Translations under genes and position numbers: made by a program
DNA from: Rhynochetos jubatus
Lineage: Eukaryota > Chordata > Aves > Eurypygiformes > Rhynochetidae
Reading direction: 5' to 3'
DNA length: 64,000 nucleotides
NCBI GenBank assembly: GCA_027574665.1
Contig: CM050648.1
Coordinates: 138,074,175-138,138,174, forward strand
Notes under the pieces: generated by a model
What the model saw: the letters and a program-made list of their open reading frames with translations, nothing else
Databases searched by the model: none
What the model was told of the DNA's origin: nothing
Part shown: in pieces, positions 11,351-25,100 of the stretch
How positions within the stretch are numbered: the first letter of the stretch is position 1
Layout of the letters: each line of letters starts with the position of its first letter

Positions 11351-14300
11351 CTTTGCATCAGGCTATAAGCCCATCAGCAGCCTAAAAATGGGAAGGTGAG
11401 ACTTTGGCATGATTTACAACACAGGCACACAGAGGGAAACGTAGCAAATACTGAAATGACAAGGTTTTTGAGTTAATACTGTCTTGGCTGCCACCCAGGG
11501 GACCCGCTCCATGCTTGACTGGCTGCTGCTATAAATCGTAGCTACCACAAATACCCCATAATAAGACCAAAAATTGTCTCTAGCCCCAAAAATGTGAGGT
11601 CACCCCCTTTGAACCCAACTGTGTTGTATGAACAGACATGCCAGAGGGCTGATTCTTCCTGAGCTGTCAAAAATTAACATAAACCTGTGGCATGAGATGT
11701 GTTTTAGATGGGTGGTTTGTGTGTAGATTTCATGGTTGCCTGAATGGCTTGTCACAGGGAGTCAGTGTACATATAATTGCTGAGGTGCCCCCTTCTGCAT
11801 GCCAAATAAATGGCAGAACATTTTTTAATGAAGGGTGCTGCAAGACACTGCCATTTGTAAATGGACTCTGTGGAAAACTCCTCAACTGGCTGCTTCCAAA
11901 ATGGAGGTACAAGGGGGAAATTCCCTAGAGGCATTTTCACTAGGTCAGGCAGAAAGGAAAAAACCATCTTGCTGTGGATCTGCAATACTTCACAGGTTCA
12001 TAACCTCTTTGTTCTCCCTCAACAAAGGTGATGATTGTGAGGAGTACAAGTAAAGTAGCTTTACATGTTCCCAACAGGATTGTCCTTAAGTGCAGGGGCT
12101 GAGCAAGCTGAATTTTGTAAACTTTAACTTTCTAAACCCCAGAAATAATGGTCCCCATAAACCTTGATTTTTTTTCTCAAGACATTTTTATTTATAAATG
12201 CCAGATTATGAATGCTGGACAAGGGTACTGGGGACTTCAAGACTAGCTTGCTGTGGTCCTGACCTCTGCAGTTTATTAAGGTTATATTATGATTTAATCT
12301 GAAAAATGCTCTAAAACCTGGAGCCTGTGGATTTTTTTTTTTCTCAAAAAAACGTGAAGTAAATAAATAAAAAGGTGAGGCAACCTCCCTTTCATGTGGT
12401 CTTGAAACACCAAATTAAAGTTATGTTGGCCAAGTGAAGATGGCCACGGAAAGACATTTACAGTTAAAAGTTTTGAATAGATGAGAGGAGAATGAAGAGG
12501 ATATTAAAACAAGAAACAGGAACAAAGGGTTTGAATAACCAAGGGAAGAGAAAAACTCCTGTCTAGGAATGTTTTAAAGGACAGTCATAAGGAAAAGCTA
12601 ATATGGTATCTTAGGTGAGTGACTCCAGCAGACTCCACAGGAGTTCATACGCTCTAGTTGTCAGTTTCTGTAACTTGATGGCAGAGTTCTGGCATATCTA
12701 TAAAACCAAATAAATGTTACTCCTTGCTTTCCACCACGTAAAAAGTTAGCATGTTTGTTGAAAGCAACAACCCTCACAGAGCACTTAGTGTCATCAGAAA
12801 TGACCCTGTCCATCCACCTGCCCTGGGAAGTTCTTTTAAGGAACTACCAAAGAGGATGCTTTGCCTTCTCCTCTGGTGAAAGAGGCATCCCAACCCTCCC
12901 ATTCATCAAAAGTCAGTGATTAGCAATATCCTGAATCCCAGCTCAAGCACAACTCTTTACCTTCTTCCATTAATCAAACTGCAGGCTGTATTTGGAGGGT
13001 TTAGCTGAATTTATTGAATGAACGGATATTTCTGATAGTAAATCATTTTAGTTCCTGCAAGCATTTCCCATACAGTTTTATTTTAAGGTTGGTTGGCCAG
13101 CTCTAGCCAATGAAGAAACCAGTTAGGGATTCTTTCGGGAAAGGAGTTTCAGCTATCTTAACAGCTAAAGGAATTTTAACAGACGGGTAGAAAGCACTTA
13201 CTGACATACACAGCAAAAGCAATACAGAAAGAATACCAGTGGCAATATTAATGGGGCCAGGAGGAATCTAATCTAAGCCTTTTAGGTGGAGAGTGCTGAG
13301 TCCTTTCTTGCATTTATCAGTGAAAATCAGAAGTAACTCCCCCAAAGTCAGTAGATTTATGCCAGCATAGCCCAAGGAAGCAGACTGCCTGGAACCACTG
13401 CTAATTTGAATGCAGACCAATATAAGTCTGTGGGAATAAATCTTACATAGTGGGTATTAAAGTGAAGTGTTTGTGTCAGCCTAACCTGTTCCAAATGTCA
13501 AAGTCTGAAGTATACTACAAACTGGGAATATCTGTTGTGAGAGAGGGAAAAAAATAAAAGAATCTCAATGTGCCTGAAAGTATGTCTACTGAAATCAGTA
13601 GTGGTTTTGGCATTGTCTTCAAGGGTTGCAGGATTCAGTGCATGAGAGACTATGATAACAGGGATTTTAAAAAGGGAAAGTTAATAACCCACCAGTGAAA
13701 GAAGGTACTGAGCTGATCCCCAACATGCTTCCCACAAGATAATGAGCACAACTGGACAAACATTGAATGAGGGTATTGAAACAACACGCAAAATTTCTTC
13801 CCAGTTTACACTGAAGGCAGATGTCCAAACTATGGGATTGATGATGCTTCTCCACGCATCACCAGACTTTTAGAACTTTGCAGTGAAGAGGTGAAAGCTG
13901 GGTCTAGATGGTGTGTGGATACCAACATCCCTGTTCCTCACATTCTAGTTTAGGATTACAGTTGGGAAGTTCAGAGTTGTTCTCATTCTAGGGATGCAGC
14001 CATCTCTACAGAGTAACTTTGTGAACTTGCGATCCAATCCATCATCCAGCAAAACCAGAGAGAAACTTTTTATGTGATTACAACAGCAGATGAATGAGAC
14101 TCATGGAGACAGTCTTGTGAACGTATGCGCTCTACCTTAGCTAAGAACCTGAGTGTTATGTACCTCTGATTAAATTCAGGATCATCCCTCTTTTCAGTAC
14201 AAAAACCTAAATTCAATTTATTTGTGCACTCAGAAGGGTTGGTAACTTTGCAACCCCAATAGGTCTGGGAGAAACTAATAAGATTTGATTCATTTATCAC

Positions 14301-17300
14301 TGTAGCCTTGGATTTAAATGTCACAGTCACTAGCTTTTTCCCAAGAGGCACTAAAAATCTTCAGATACTGGTATCAACATATTGTCTGCATGGCACTGTT
14401 TATAAAGAAATCCTGTTGTCACACACTGATCAATAAGAGGCAGGTATGCCTTAGGTTTCTAATCATTATGAATCCATTTAAAATTCAATGCAGTAGCAGC
14501 AATCACATTGAATTCATTAGGGGATTTGCAAGGATGGCTTATGTAGTTCCACAGCAATTCTCTTGTAATTCAGCACTAATTAAGCATTATTTCATGCAGG
14601 AAATAATGAGCTCTGGAAACACTGTTAGTGCCAAATAATGGAATAAAGGTGTGTTTAAATACCATAAACACACCATGAATGTTCAAGGAGGTTACAGCAG
14701 GTCTTGACTTTTTCACCCTGGGGAAGAGAAAGGATCCTAAAGGAGTCATCTTGCTTAACTCTGTTGAGCATAGCCTAAATAAATATTGAATTAGAGAGGG
14801 ACACATTGGAAATTGGAAAATCACTCTGACTTTGCACATTTGAAATGTCAGTGGTTTAATTATTAGATTGCTTCCAAGTCAGTGCCATTCCTGAGAAGGG
14901 TTTGCTGGCTAGCCAAGGCTCACAGTAATTGAGTTGGTGTAGCAGACCTTATTGTTATGTGTAGCAGGCAATAAGATTTAAAACTTTTTATTTGAATAGA
15001 AGTTTTGACAACAGAAGATGCTGGTTTTCTACTTTGTTTAGGACCACATTTCTAGGTGCTCAGCAATGACTTTCTCACAGCCCAACATGAAGGCCCTTTG
15101 CCTTGTAAAGGGCCCAAATTTCTTTCTCTATTCCTTCATATTCCAGTTGAGACTTGCATCCAGAATAGGGTGAAAAGGAGTTACTCCCTGTTTCACAGGG
15201 ACATTGCCATAAACCCTGCATCTTTAACAGCGCTTACTGTGCCTGAGAATGTTGGGAGTGTGTTCAAAGCCACATGGATTTGCTTTCCAAAGAGCAGATG
15301 CCAGGAGAGCCCTGGGGATGGCTCTTCAGTCCATTGCTGAGGTTGTCCAGGAAAGGCTGGGTACCACAACACAGCACACATTGACACATCTTCTTACCCC
15401 GCTGATGTGGTGGGGTGGGATTTCAAGGGGAGTTGCACTGTTCAGACACCAGTAATTTTGGCTTCAGTTCACAAATTAGACCCTTAGAAAACAATTGTAT
15501 CTGAACAATTAGCTCATCAGACATGTAAGTCTTTTGGCTGGCACTATGGCATGTGGATACTTGCTACAAACATTTTCCCCTTTACCATTAAAGGCTCAGT
15601 CATTAACCGGATTTATTGACAACAGGCTTTGGTTTTGCTTTGTGTTGAAAGATCAGCAAAATTCCCAAAACATCAGCTATTTTCAAAAACAAGGGTATTG
15701 GTCTGTGGGGTGAAAAATAAGTTGAAAAAAGACATGAAAAAAACCCAACCCACAATATCATTTCCAAAAGATGTGCTTAGATATACTGAATGCTTAGCTT
15801 AGACAATTATTTAAAATGTCTTCTTGTTGCTTTTATTGTAAAGGGAGAGCTGGTATCTGAAGGGAAAAATTACTGAGATTTTCAAAGGCTGTAGTGTGAT
15901 GCACTGGCTGGATGTGTTCTGACTCTCAGCTACGCAGAAGGATGTGCTAGGAAGAGACACCAGCGTTAGCGGGCTGCATGAAAGTCCCCATAATGGCATT
16001 CTGGTGCACAGCATCTGGAAATGGACCTTCTGAATTTTGTCCATGAAGAAACAGATAAATCACACTACGAGGGTAGTAACTTGTCTCCTAGTGCTCTCCG
16101 TGGGAGCAGAGAAGGGGCAGAGGGACAGGTATGTTGGACATATTATACCAGAGCTGGCTGAAGGCTTCTCAGTATTAAACTGGATTTTGGTGCCCAAGGA
16201 CAAGGGAGAAATAGCTATCCTGTGCCAATGCTGCCTGAAGAGCTGCAGGTTGGAGACAAGTGAGGTGTGGGGGGAGCACAGCTCGCTTCCCCCTTGGCCC
16301 CCTGGACTCTGCCTGGGGGTGGGCAGTGCCTGTGTGGAAGCCACCACAGAAGAGGGGCAGCTGCGGAGGGAAGCCACAAATCTCGCTCGGTCCTGAGGTG
16401 CTAATAATAATACCTAGGAGAACAGCCCTTTGGATGCTGTTTTCTGCCTGCTGCCCTTGTTGTTCATGGATCTTGATGGCCACGCAGATATTCGTCATGT
16501 CGAAGCAGTCGACACAGGATGAGGAAAGCCTGTCAGAGCAGCACTCAGGCTGAGAAAGCTTTCTTTCCCAGTGCAACCTCTGAACTTTCTCCACTGCATG
16601 GATTTCTAGGACAGATTATTAAATATTATAGCTCCCAACATATCCATGACAGACAGAATGGGTGACAAGGTCAGACAAAGGAGGCTCTTGTTCCTTACAG
16701 CGTTTGCTTCATGTCACTGGTTTTGCAAGTCCTTTACGATACAAAGATGCAAGACCTTTACGATGGTGGAGGCTGGCACCGTGTCAGTCCTTCAGTCAGG
16801 CTGACATTTGTCCTAACCTGTATTGACTTGTGAGACATCTTCATTTCCTCTTTTGACTCTCCTCAGTCTCGCAGCTCTGAAATTCAATATACTAGAATCA
16901 GGAATGCAAGAAATCTTGGAAGACTAAGCAAATCAGGTGTTGTCAGGTGGGAGCGTTGCAACACATCATGAGCAATGGTTTTATTTTTCCCATTCTACTG
17001 GGAATGCTGTTTGGGTTGAACTCATAATGCAGGTCAAGTTAAAGAGACAGAACTTGCTATTGGAACTTGTACTCTATCAACATCCCCTCTGCTGTCTAGA
17101 GGAACCAGCTGCTCCCCAAATGCTTCTAAGACCAAATTCAAAATCCTGCTAGTCCAAGCTGCTGATGGATCTATGTAAAGCTAATTGCTTGTTTGTTGTG
17201 TTTTGTTTCTGCTGTGGCTGTTTCATGTAGATTTTTTTCCACCCCTTTCCCTTCAAAGCAGTAACTTTCCTCAACAGATCTGGCTTCAAACAAAAGATGA

Positions 17301-20300
17301 TGCTGCAGCTTTAATGAAAATTTAAAAGTCAATGAGACGCACACAAAAAAGAGACATGACCTAGGATGAGCTCAGTCCAATGAATAAATTCAAGCCATTT
17401 AGTGAATGTTTGGAAAGATCAGAAGGGCACCTTTGCTTGCAGCATTTTAAAAAGCCTCCGTGAATTAGCAAGAAGCCTGAAAAATGAGTGGCAGTGGTGG
17501 GGAGTAATTCAGTTGTGATCACTTGAGGGTGATGAATGAGGAAGTGACATGGTCTGAGCAGAGACAAGTCATCTCTTCTAAAACAATTGTACTTAGCCCT
17601 CATGGCTGGATATTTATATTGCAATGGTGGTAACATTAGTCATTAATGAAACAGTCCCGCCTTTTGGGGGGAATGTTAGAAATATAAGGCTGAAGAAGGA
17701 GCAGTGTGAAGACGCAAAGACATTTTCTCAAAAGGCTGAGATATTTCTAGACACTGGATGATGCTGTACAAGAGGTTGATAAATTTGTCTTTAGCCTGGG
17801 AGATTAAGCATGGTTTAAAAGGACTGGGAAAAAAATGACTTCAAGGCACGTTTTAAGGTAGATGGAGGATGAATTAAGATTAATGAGAGTCTTACAAGTG
17901 GGCTGAAACTAGCAGTCCTGATATGAGAACAGTGATAAAAGCCAGCAAGACCAGCCTCAGAATGTGAATTACTTGCTTTATTCAATGCCCCTGGTGGTTA
18001 TGTCTAAGCCATTTGTGTGTGCATGTGTGTGAACACATGTATGTAAAACTGACATCCATTTTATATTAACCACGCACAAAATCTCAGTGACCATCAAGAC
18101 AAAAGGATGAAAACATCCTTAAATCCCAAGATGAAAGAGTATTTTTTTTCCTTCTCTCTTCCCCCAACTGTAAATCAAAATGCTGATTGTGTCCTGTTAA
18201 TAGTTAAATGTGTTGTAAGTTAAATAGACCTAACAAGACAGTTTTCAAACAGGAAACCTGGTAGGAGTTTAATGACATCTTACAATACACCCATCCTGGC
18301 AATATAATCATTAAAATTTGTCAAGTGTAAAAACGAATGACAAAACATTACCCCAGAGCAACTTACTGTATAAATGTTACAATGAAGCCGCTAAATGGTT
18401 TCTCTGGGTGTTTACTTCCAGATCTGAAATCATATTGATTTGGCTTCATCTCCTGAAGGGCATGGGTTCATAGTTTTATGGAGAATGCCAGATTAGAAAG
18501 ATTCACCTTACATGAAAGTTTTCCAAGTCTGCACTGCAAATTGGTGTGGAATTATTAAAAAGGAAGCAGCCAGAAATGACGGAAACGGTTTTGTAAAAAG
18601 AGAGAATTGTGTTAAAAAAAGACACCACTCTAGAAATAAGTTGATTCCACACTGCTATACACCATTCCTAAAATTGCACAGATCCAAGCAGATCCATTGG
18701 CTCCTTGAAGAAATTTCATGAGGAGAGACCTCATTGCTGAAAGGTCCTTCATGCAAAAGCCATTCATCATGAAGATGAAAGCAAAAAACCCCATACAAAT
18801 GTATGCAAATATATTCGGATATTTGTGAACACAAATCCTACACTCAAAAGGGATGTTGGAATATGAGACTGCCATTGTGGCCTGCCTGAGGTTGCAAATA
18901 GGATGGACTGCAGGGCCCGGTGGGGACAGATTACACCAGAAGAGGAAATGAAATGCCGTTCGCTGAAGGTCTTGATCATGCAGTGTCTGCATGCTTGGTC
19001 TCTGACACCTTTTTAAACTATTGACTACTTAAAGGACCCTTGTGCTGCAAACACCTGTATTCTCACTATGAGGGTGCTTGTATGCATCATTTTTCAAAAA
19101 AATTTGTAATCGTTATGCCGCTCTGAGTATCCAGAACTTGGAGCTGACTGAAATCCTTAGCCCTTACAAAAAGAGAAGCCTGAATTCTGAGATCTTGGAT
19201 GGCAACTATTCTACATAATTTCTGGGCAAGTGAACAGGCCTTCGAAGGCAAACAAATTACTTACTTTAGTATACATTGCTCCAGTTAATAGCAGATGGCA
19301 GGACTAGAATTGTGACATGGTTCAAAATATGAATGACTTCTTTGTATCATAGCATGTTTCCCTTTATGCCTCTTTTGTAGTGTAAAAAGCCATAATTGTA
19401 ACATATATGAACTCTGACGTTGTGTTACACCAGCAGCATAATGTAAAGGGGCCATGATGAAACTCAAACCAAACTTGCTGAGCGGTAACTGGACCTAAAG
19501 AGATTTTCTGATTAATGAAATAGCTGTTCAGTACTGATCATCTTGAGTCTGGCTATGTAGTGCCACTATGCTCAGAGTTTGAATTTGAAATCATCGGGAA
19601 ACAACTGTGAATTTGGATTTAACTAGTTTTAGGCAATATATTCCTTCAAGAAAAATAAGTCTTTGGGAAGTTTTTCCTTGAATCTTCAAAGCAATGTAAA
19701 AGTAGTCCTTAGAGAGAGTGAGAATGTATTTAATATACAAATATAAGCAAATCCGGAATCAAAATATGGATAACATCCTTGTTATTTTAGTTTGTTTGTT
19801 TTTAAAATAAGAAGTAACACCATGCCAAAATCTGTGAGTTTCCTACAGAGTTAACCATACGCCGGCATGCTTCATAAACAGTCTTCCCTGTGTATGGGAG
19901 CTTGGTAGAATTTTTTCACTTGTTATGAGGTGTTTCAGTAATTCTGAAGTAGTGCAATACAATAATTTCTTATTGATGAAACTGTGTAATTCATGTTGTA
20001 GTTTCCATACAGTTTAGGAGAAAATCCCAAGTCTCTTCACACCAACACGTTTATTCTGCCAAATGTGTTATTGGGTGAAAAAAGCATTAGAAAAAACCTT
20101 AAAAGTTGTCCCACAGAGAATCTTAAAACCAGATAAGAATAGGCATAAGGTATTAAGCTGTCAAAGACTAGAGAGTTGCTTTACACCCTGCCCTGTGCAA
20201 ATACCAGACAGTAGCTGTTCCCATCCAGGAACAACCCAGAAGATGCATTTTTGCCCAGCATGTTTCTGCTTTTTTGAAGCTATGAGTTTTATCAGGCAGC

Positions 20301-21859
20301 TATTTAATAGGGAGAGTAGATCACTGTTGGTTCAGAGTCTTGGAGGTAAGTTGATGACCCAGTAATCATGAGGCTGCTGAACCCCGTTTCCTTTTGTTTC
20401 CTGTCTGGTTCTTTCATTCTCGTACGTGACATGGACCATCTCCCTGTCATCTGCCTTTCTGTCTTACCTGGTAACTGGAAGATTTAGGAGATGGAGGGAC
20501 TGAATCCCCAAAGGAAATGTTTGAAATAAAGGCATCTGAAAGAGGGTTTACCTTGGTTTGCCTTGAAATGGAGGCATTCATGTGCATATTTGCAGAGGAA
20601 GTCTAAAGATATGAATCTCTGGGAGAAAGAAAACATCTCCCAGTACAGCTGACTGTGGTAGCTGAAAACTGGAAAAAGTTGAGACATCTCTGAACTCTGC
20701 AGTTCCTGTTGTGTAGGTCAGGTGTTGTTGACCATCCTTCATTCACCAGCTTGTCTGAGTCCCGTTCACCACACTAATTTCCCTGTAGCATGTGACAATC
20801 TCCTGTCTCATGTGGACCAGGAGAAATATGCACATAAATGGTGGCTATTGTTTGCCCACCTTCTTGGCCCATAGGTCTCTAGCTCACTTCAGCCATGTCC
20901 TGGTGGTGGTCCCCTCCTGCTAGGTGGTAAACACCACCAGCTTCAGGGGGGTAAGCAGGAGATTACAAAGTAAAAGGGATTAGCTCTATTAAGTAAAGCC
21001 TTTGACAATTTAACTCCTGTAATTAAATACTAATTAAGTGATATTCATCTGCTACGGGATGTCAAGTCATGAAAGGAAGCTAACCAGCCCTCTGTGTTCT
21101 TTTGGTGCTTTTCCTCTTCGTGCTCAGGATGCCACAGCCATGAGGGCACAGAGACCACCCTGCTGCTGTTAGGTGCGTGGCAAGTATCAACGCAAACACT
21201 GCTGAGTTTATCAAGTCTAGTCCTCTGCAAACATGTTCAATAGATGAACACTGCAGAAAACTTCCTCAAACACATCTTTCATCCATCACCACCTCACAAA
21301 TTAGAGTAGCAAGACCCACGCGCCTCTTTGTGTCAGTATATTGGAACACATGGGTGAGATCCTCCCTACAAGGACAGAGAAAGCCTGCTGTGCTGCAGCC
21401 TCACTGTCTGCTCATGTCCCCTTCTTACGAATACACATCCAAATTCAGTGACAGGCAGCGAAATCAAGATAAACTCCCCAGCCATGTAGGACAGCATTTT
21501 AGTCATCAGGTAATTTGGAAAAGAGCCCTCATAGGCTCATTTTTTTAGAGTAATTCTACTAATATAAATCTCATTTTTAAACCAGCTTGCCTTTAAAAAT
21601 GAAGACTGCATCTGAGACATGCTTTTGTTCATTTTGAAATAGATTCTTCTCTAATTTATGAAATTAATGTAAAGCCCTTTGTGTGTAGAGCCCAACTCAA
21701 TTAGCTCCCTCAAATGGCTATTTTCTACTTGATCTAAGCTACATTCTGAGGTTATAGCCATAGAGCTCTCTAGCACCATAATAATAGGCCTATTTTGGCA
21801 TCATTCCTTTTAGATTTGATTACTTTTGCCTTCATCCATTGGCACATGTTTTTTCTAAG
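11351..21859. other. Non-coding; GC-richer patch near 16250-16550
   Basis: Mostly AT-rich and repeat-free. Around 16060-16594 the composition is richer in GC and three long frames overlap on both strands (up to 139 codons, minus strand 16175-16594), which is the pattern of low stop density rather than of one gene. A hypothetical exon at 20259-20345 is described separately. Confidence 0.5.
16725..16764. repeat. Tandem duplication, 24-bp period
   Basis: GCAAGTCCTTTACGAT (16725-16740) recurs as GCAAGACCTTTACGAT (16749-16764), one mismatch in 16 bases, at a period of 24. The eight bases between the repeats are not clearly conserved. This is a small tandem duplication. Confidence 0.8.
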
Positions 21860-22130
21860 CTAAATCCTGTTTCGTGTTCTCCAGCTTCTTCAGGTCCTTC
21901 TGTATTATTTTTTTTTAATCCTCTTTGTTTTTTCTGACACCTGCTAGTGAAGTGTCAATTGCAAGTTTAATTAACACACTCTCCACCTTATTTCATGTGA
22001 GTAATGAAAATACTAAATTAACCCAGAGCTAGTATCAATCCTTCAGTACCCCAGGTTCCTCCACTGACCAGATTTGACTTCATAGACTATTATATATGTG
22101 GTGTTTCATTTAAATCCCTTAGACTCTCTT
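21860..22130 (-). mobile_element. Ancient CR1-clade LINE fragment, antisense
   Basis: This is a second very old piece covering the same part of ORF2 as the 28510-29390 copy. In order it has 'ctccagcttcttcaggtcc' near 21881, a 'gtgtcaattgcaagtttaa' block near 21952 (antisense of the catalytic FADDT-type region), 'gtgagtaatgaaaatacta' near 21998, and a 'ccttcagtaccccagg' block near 22039. These match the corresponding motifs of turtle/archosaur CR1 elements with heavy divergence and an internal T-rich insertion near 21907. No open frame remains. The left boundary could lie 30-40 bases further out. An unrelated AT-rich resemblance is possible but unlikely, given four ordered motifs. Confidence 0.62.
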
Positions 22131-22163
22131 TTGACCTTGTAACAGAATATGTATCTATGTTAA

Positions 22164-22184
22164 TTTTTTCCCCCCCAGGTAAAA
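22164..22184 (+). promoter_or_regulatory. Juxtaposed acceptor/donor, recursive-splice-like site
   Basis: Six T and seven C (22164-22176) run into AG (22177-22178), immediately followed by GTAAAA (22179-22184). A polypyrimidine-AG joined directly to a GTAAA donor is the arrangement of recursive splice sites found in very long vertebrate introns. A TTAAT branch-point-like sequence ends at 22164, rather close. The donor lacks G at +5, so it is weak. It sits just outside the ancient CR1 fragment. A chance occurrence is quite possible. Confidence 0.25.
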
Positions 22185-25100
22185 TCAGCATAGGCTTTGA
22201 CTTTGGGTTTTAGCCCAGATCTGCCACTCGCGTATGCGGACTGGAATGAACTTCATCCACAAACAAAGAGCAGAGAATCCTTTGTGTACGAGGAAATCTC
22301 CAACCAACATAAAACTGGCAGGAACAGACACTGTTTCAGCCACCTCTACTGTATGTGAGTCCAAGGAGGAAGAGTGGAGAGGAATGTATAACGTTTAATG
22401 GATCTCTCTCCTATATTTCCTCAGCTGGCACAGAGTAAAGATAAATGCATCAACCACATGTTGCACTTAGCTCTATCTGGCCAAAACAGTGAGTCATTTC
22501 CTTGCTTCTTCAAAAATCTCTTGAAAATGTCTTCTTTTTCCTATTGCCTCTGATTAATTTGTTTAAGCTTTTTGCATTACTGTGTTAAGAATACAGTAAC
22601 TAACAAAATATTTTAATACATAATAATTACCATGACACTCAGTTATCTACTTGACCATACAACTACTGGGATTTTAATGTGCTTGGTTTAATAGCCAAGG
22701 ACTTCATAATTTTGCATGTAAAGCCTGTTTTCTGGAATTTGTTCAGTTATTCTATAAGCTGAACAGACAGATGGAAGTTAATAGTGGGAGAGACTGAGGG
22801 AGCATGGTATCTTCTTTACACTCTGTTATATACATCCCTATGAAATGCGTGTGTTGAAGGACTGCCACTAGAGCCTGCATTTTGGGAGGGACTTGTCTCA
22901 CCTAGCCTGAGCTACCTCAAGGGGATGATAGATTCAGTCTGCCTCAATAACCTACACTCAGATGGGAGGAAATGCCCTCTGTGGTGACAATCTCCTCCCA
23001 CTGACCAGAGGTCTCATTTTGAGCGAGCTGATGCTTAGAGGGAGGAATCCCACAGTTGTGGTGCAGTTTGCAGTTGTCCCTAGATGAACGATTCCACAAG
23101 TAACTTCTAGATTAATTTCCTATCTTAAAAATGCCTAATCTTGGCTCTTTCCCAAGGCTGCTTCTTCACTATGTTTACCGGGAATGTTTAAGACACCCCT
23201 AACAAAAGGTTGGAAGTTTAAATTAAATTCCAAAGTGTAGGGACTTGCCTTCAAAGTACCTATATCTTAAAAGCAAGCAAATGAAAGGTAAGAGTTATTG
23301 CCTTACAGAAACCCCACAAAGTGACTATAAATAAATTATTTTGCCAGATTCTCTCACATATCAACATATACATAACAGCAGTTGAAACAAAAATTACAGG
23401 TAACCGCATACATTTCAACTTCTCCATGAAAAGGGGATATTATAATCCTACTTTATGTTGCTTTTTCTTCCCAAGGTCCTCAGCACACAAAGCTTTGCTG
23501 CCTCAGATGCTTGGATAGGAAGAGATGAAGCCCTGAATCCCTTGTGGTACTCATTTTGCACACTACTGTACAGATCCTACATCTCTGTGATTTGCATTCC
23601 CCTGTGAAGCAGCCAAATGAATATACATTAAAGATGGAGACGGAGTGCACCGAAAGAACAATATTCTTGTTAAAGGAGCTCTCTCTCTTTTAAAAATCAA
23701 TGAGGTAATATCCTTTTAAAGCTATTTCCAACTGTCTTCTCTCCTGATTTGGCTCTCTAGGAGTTGGAAGTATTGGGGAGATTAATGACAGATTTAACAA
23801 CAGAAAGGCTCACCTTATTTCGATCTGATACGGTTAATGTCCTCTAATGCTTTGCCCATGCTGTGAAACCAGACAAGAGGCCATCTTGATGCTTTCATTT
23901 GTTCAGGTGAAGCGCTGGGTAACCGTGACTTTCTGGATTACTGGGGAGGGGAAGCGATTATGCAGCTGACAGGAAGTCAATGGCATCACAGAAAAGTGCA
24001 TCATCTCCATCAGGTTTGCCACCACTTTCTCCTTGCCAGCAGAGAGCAGCCTGGGCTCACCTTGCCAGCTCAGACCCCTCCTCCCACTTACTCCTTCTGG
24101 AAGAGCCAGCCAGGACATGCTCATATCATCTCAGCTGCACAGAGGCACCTTGCTGGCTTCTTAGGGCTTCAGCTTCACAAACCATTATAGGAATAATAGT
24201 CCTTACAGGATCATTTCTAAATGAGTTGTGAAAATAGATTAGGTATATTCAGTTCAGGCAAAAAGCATTTTTGATAGGCTTTGGGCAAACAATCTGTTCC
24301 TTTGATACATCTTACTACTGCTTTTCAAAGAAACCAAATTGATGAAGCTGTGAAGAAAGCGATTTGTTAAAAATTAAGTCTTTTTCTTTGGAGATTCAAG
24401 TTGAAAGAACATCTCTGTGGACTGTGCCTAATCAGAACCTTTGAACACTATCAGGCATGCCCCATTAGGGTTGCCAGCCTTCCAAAACAAATTACTTACA
24501 GTAATCCCTTGCCTGATGTATGCAGTAAAAGACAATAGTGCAGCTCGACAGCACTGTCATTGCATGAGATCTATAGTGTGCAGCTGAGTAAACTTCAATT
24601 TATACTTTATATCACAAAGTTGCCATGCACCTCACTTCAAGACAAAGAATATTAAAACCATCAAACTTACTTAACATAACTGGCCAGGTTCTCAGCTGAT
24701 ATGAATTGGTGCAGCTCTGTTTTCTTTAGCAGAGCTGTCCTGATTTACACCTGATGAGAATCCAGCATTCCCCTCCTCTCCAGAATTTGGAAACTTCTAA
24801 AGCAATCTTTATCGAAAGGGACTGTGAATGGATTAAGCAGCAATCAAAGGATTAAATTGTCCCTCCCTTCATTCACATGCATTGCCATTGATTACATTCA
24901 TTAGGATGTTTAGGTGAGATTGCTCAACAGGTGTAAACCAGCATAGTCCTACTAAAAGTAACATGGTGACTCCACCCATTCACTCCAATTTTCAGTGTGC
25001 ATCACTGTGTGTTTAAGATCATTCCTTAAACAATTATTTTCTTTACACACTGAGCATGGTCTTGTATAATCCATTCTGTGACCAGTCATTTGGATCGTCA

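Noticed and set aside
16060-16594. Overlapping long frames on both strands as a coding exon
   Set aside because: Several frames are open at once because the patch is GC-richer. None resembles a protein I know.
20900-20940. CTGGTGGTG / CACCACCAG inverted repeat
   Set aside because: Nine-base arms of low complexity with a 23-base gap, not significant.
22860-23100. Possible old interspersed repeat
   Set aside because: Composition differs from its flanks, but I could not match it to any family.
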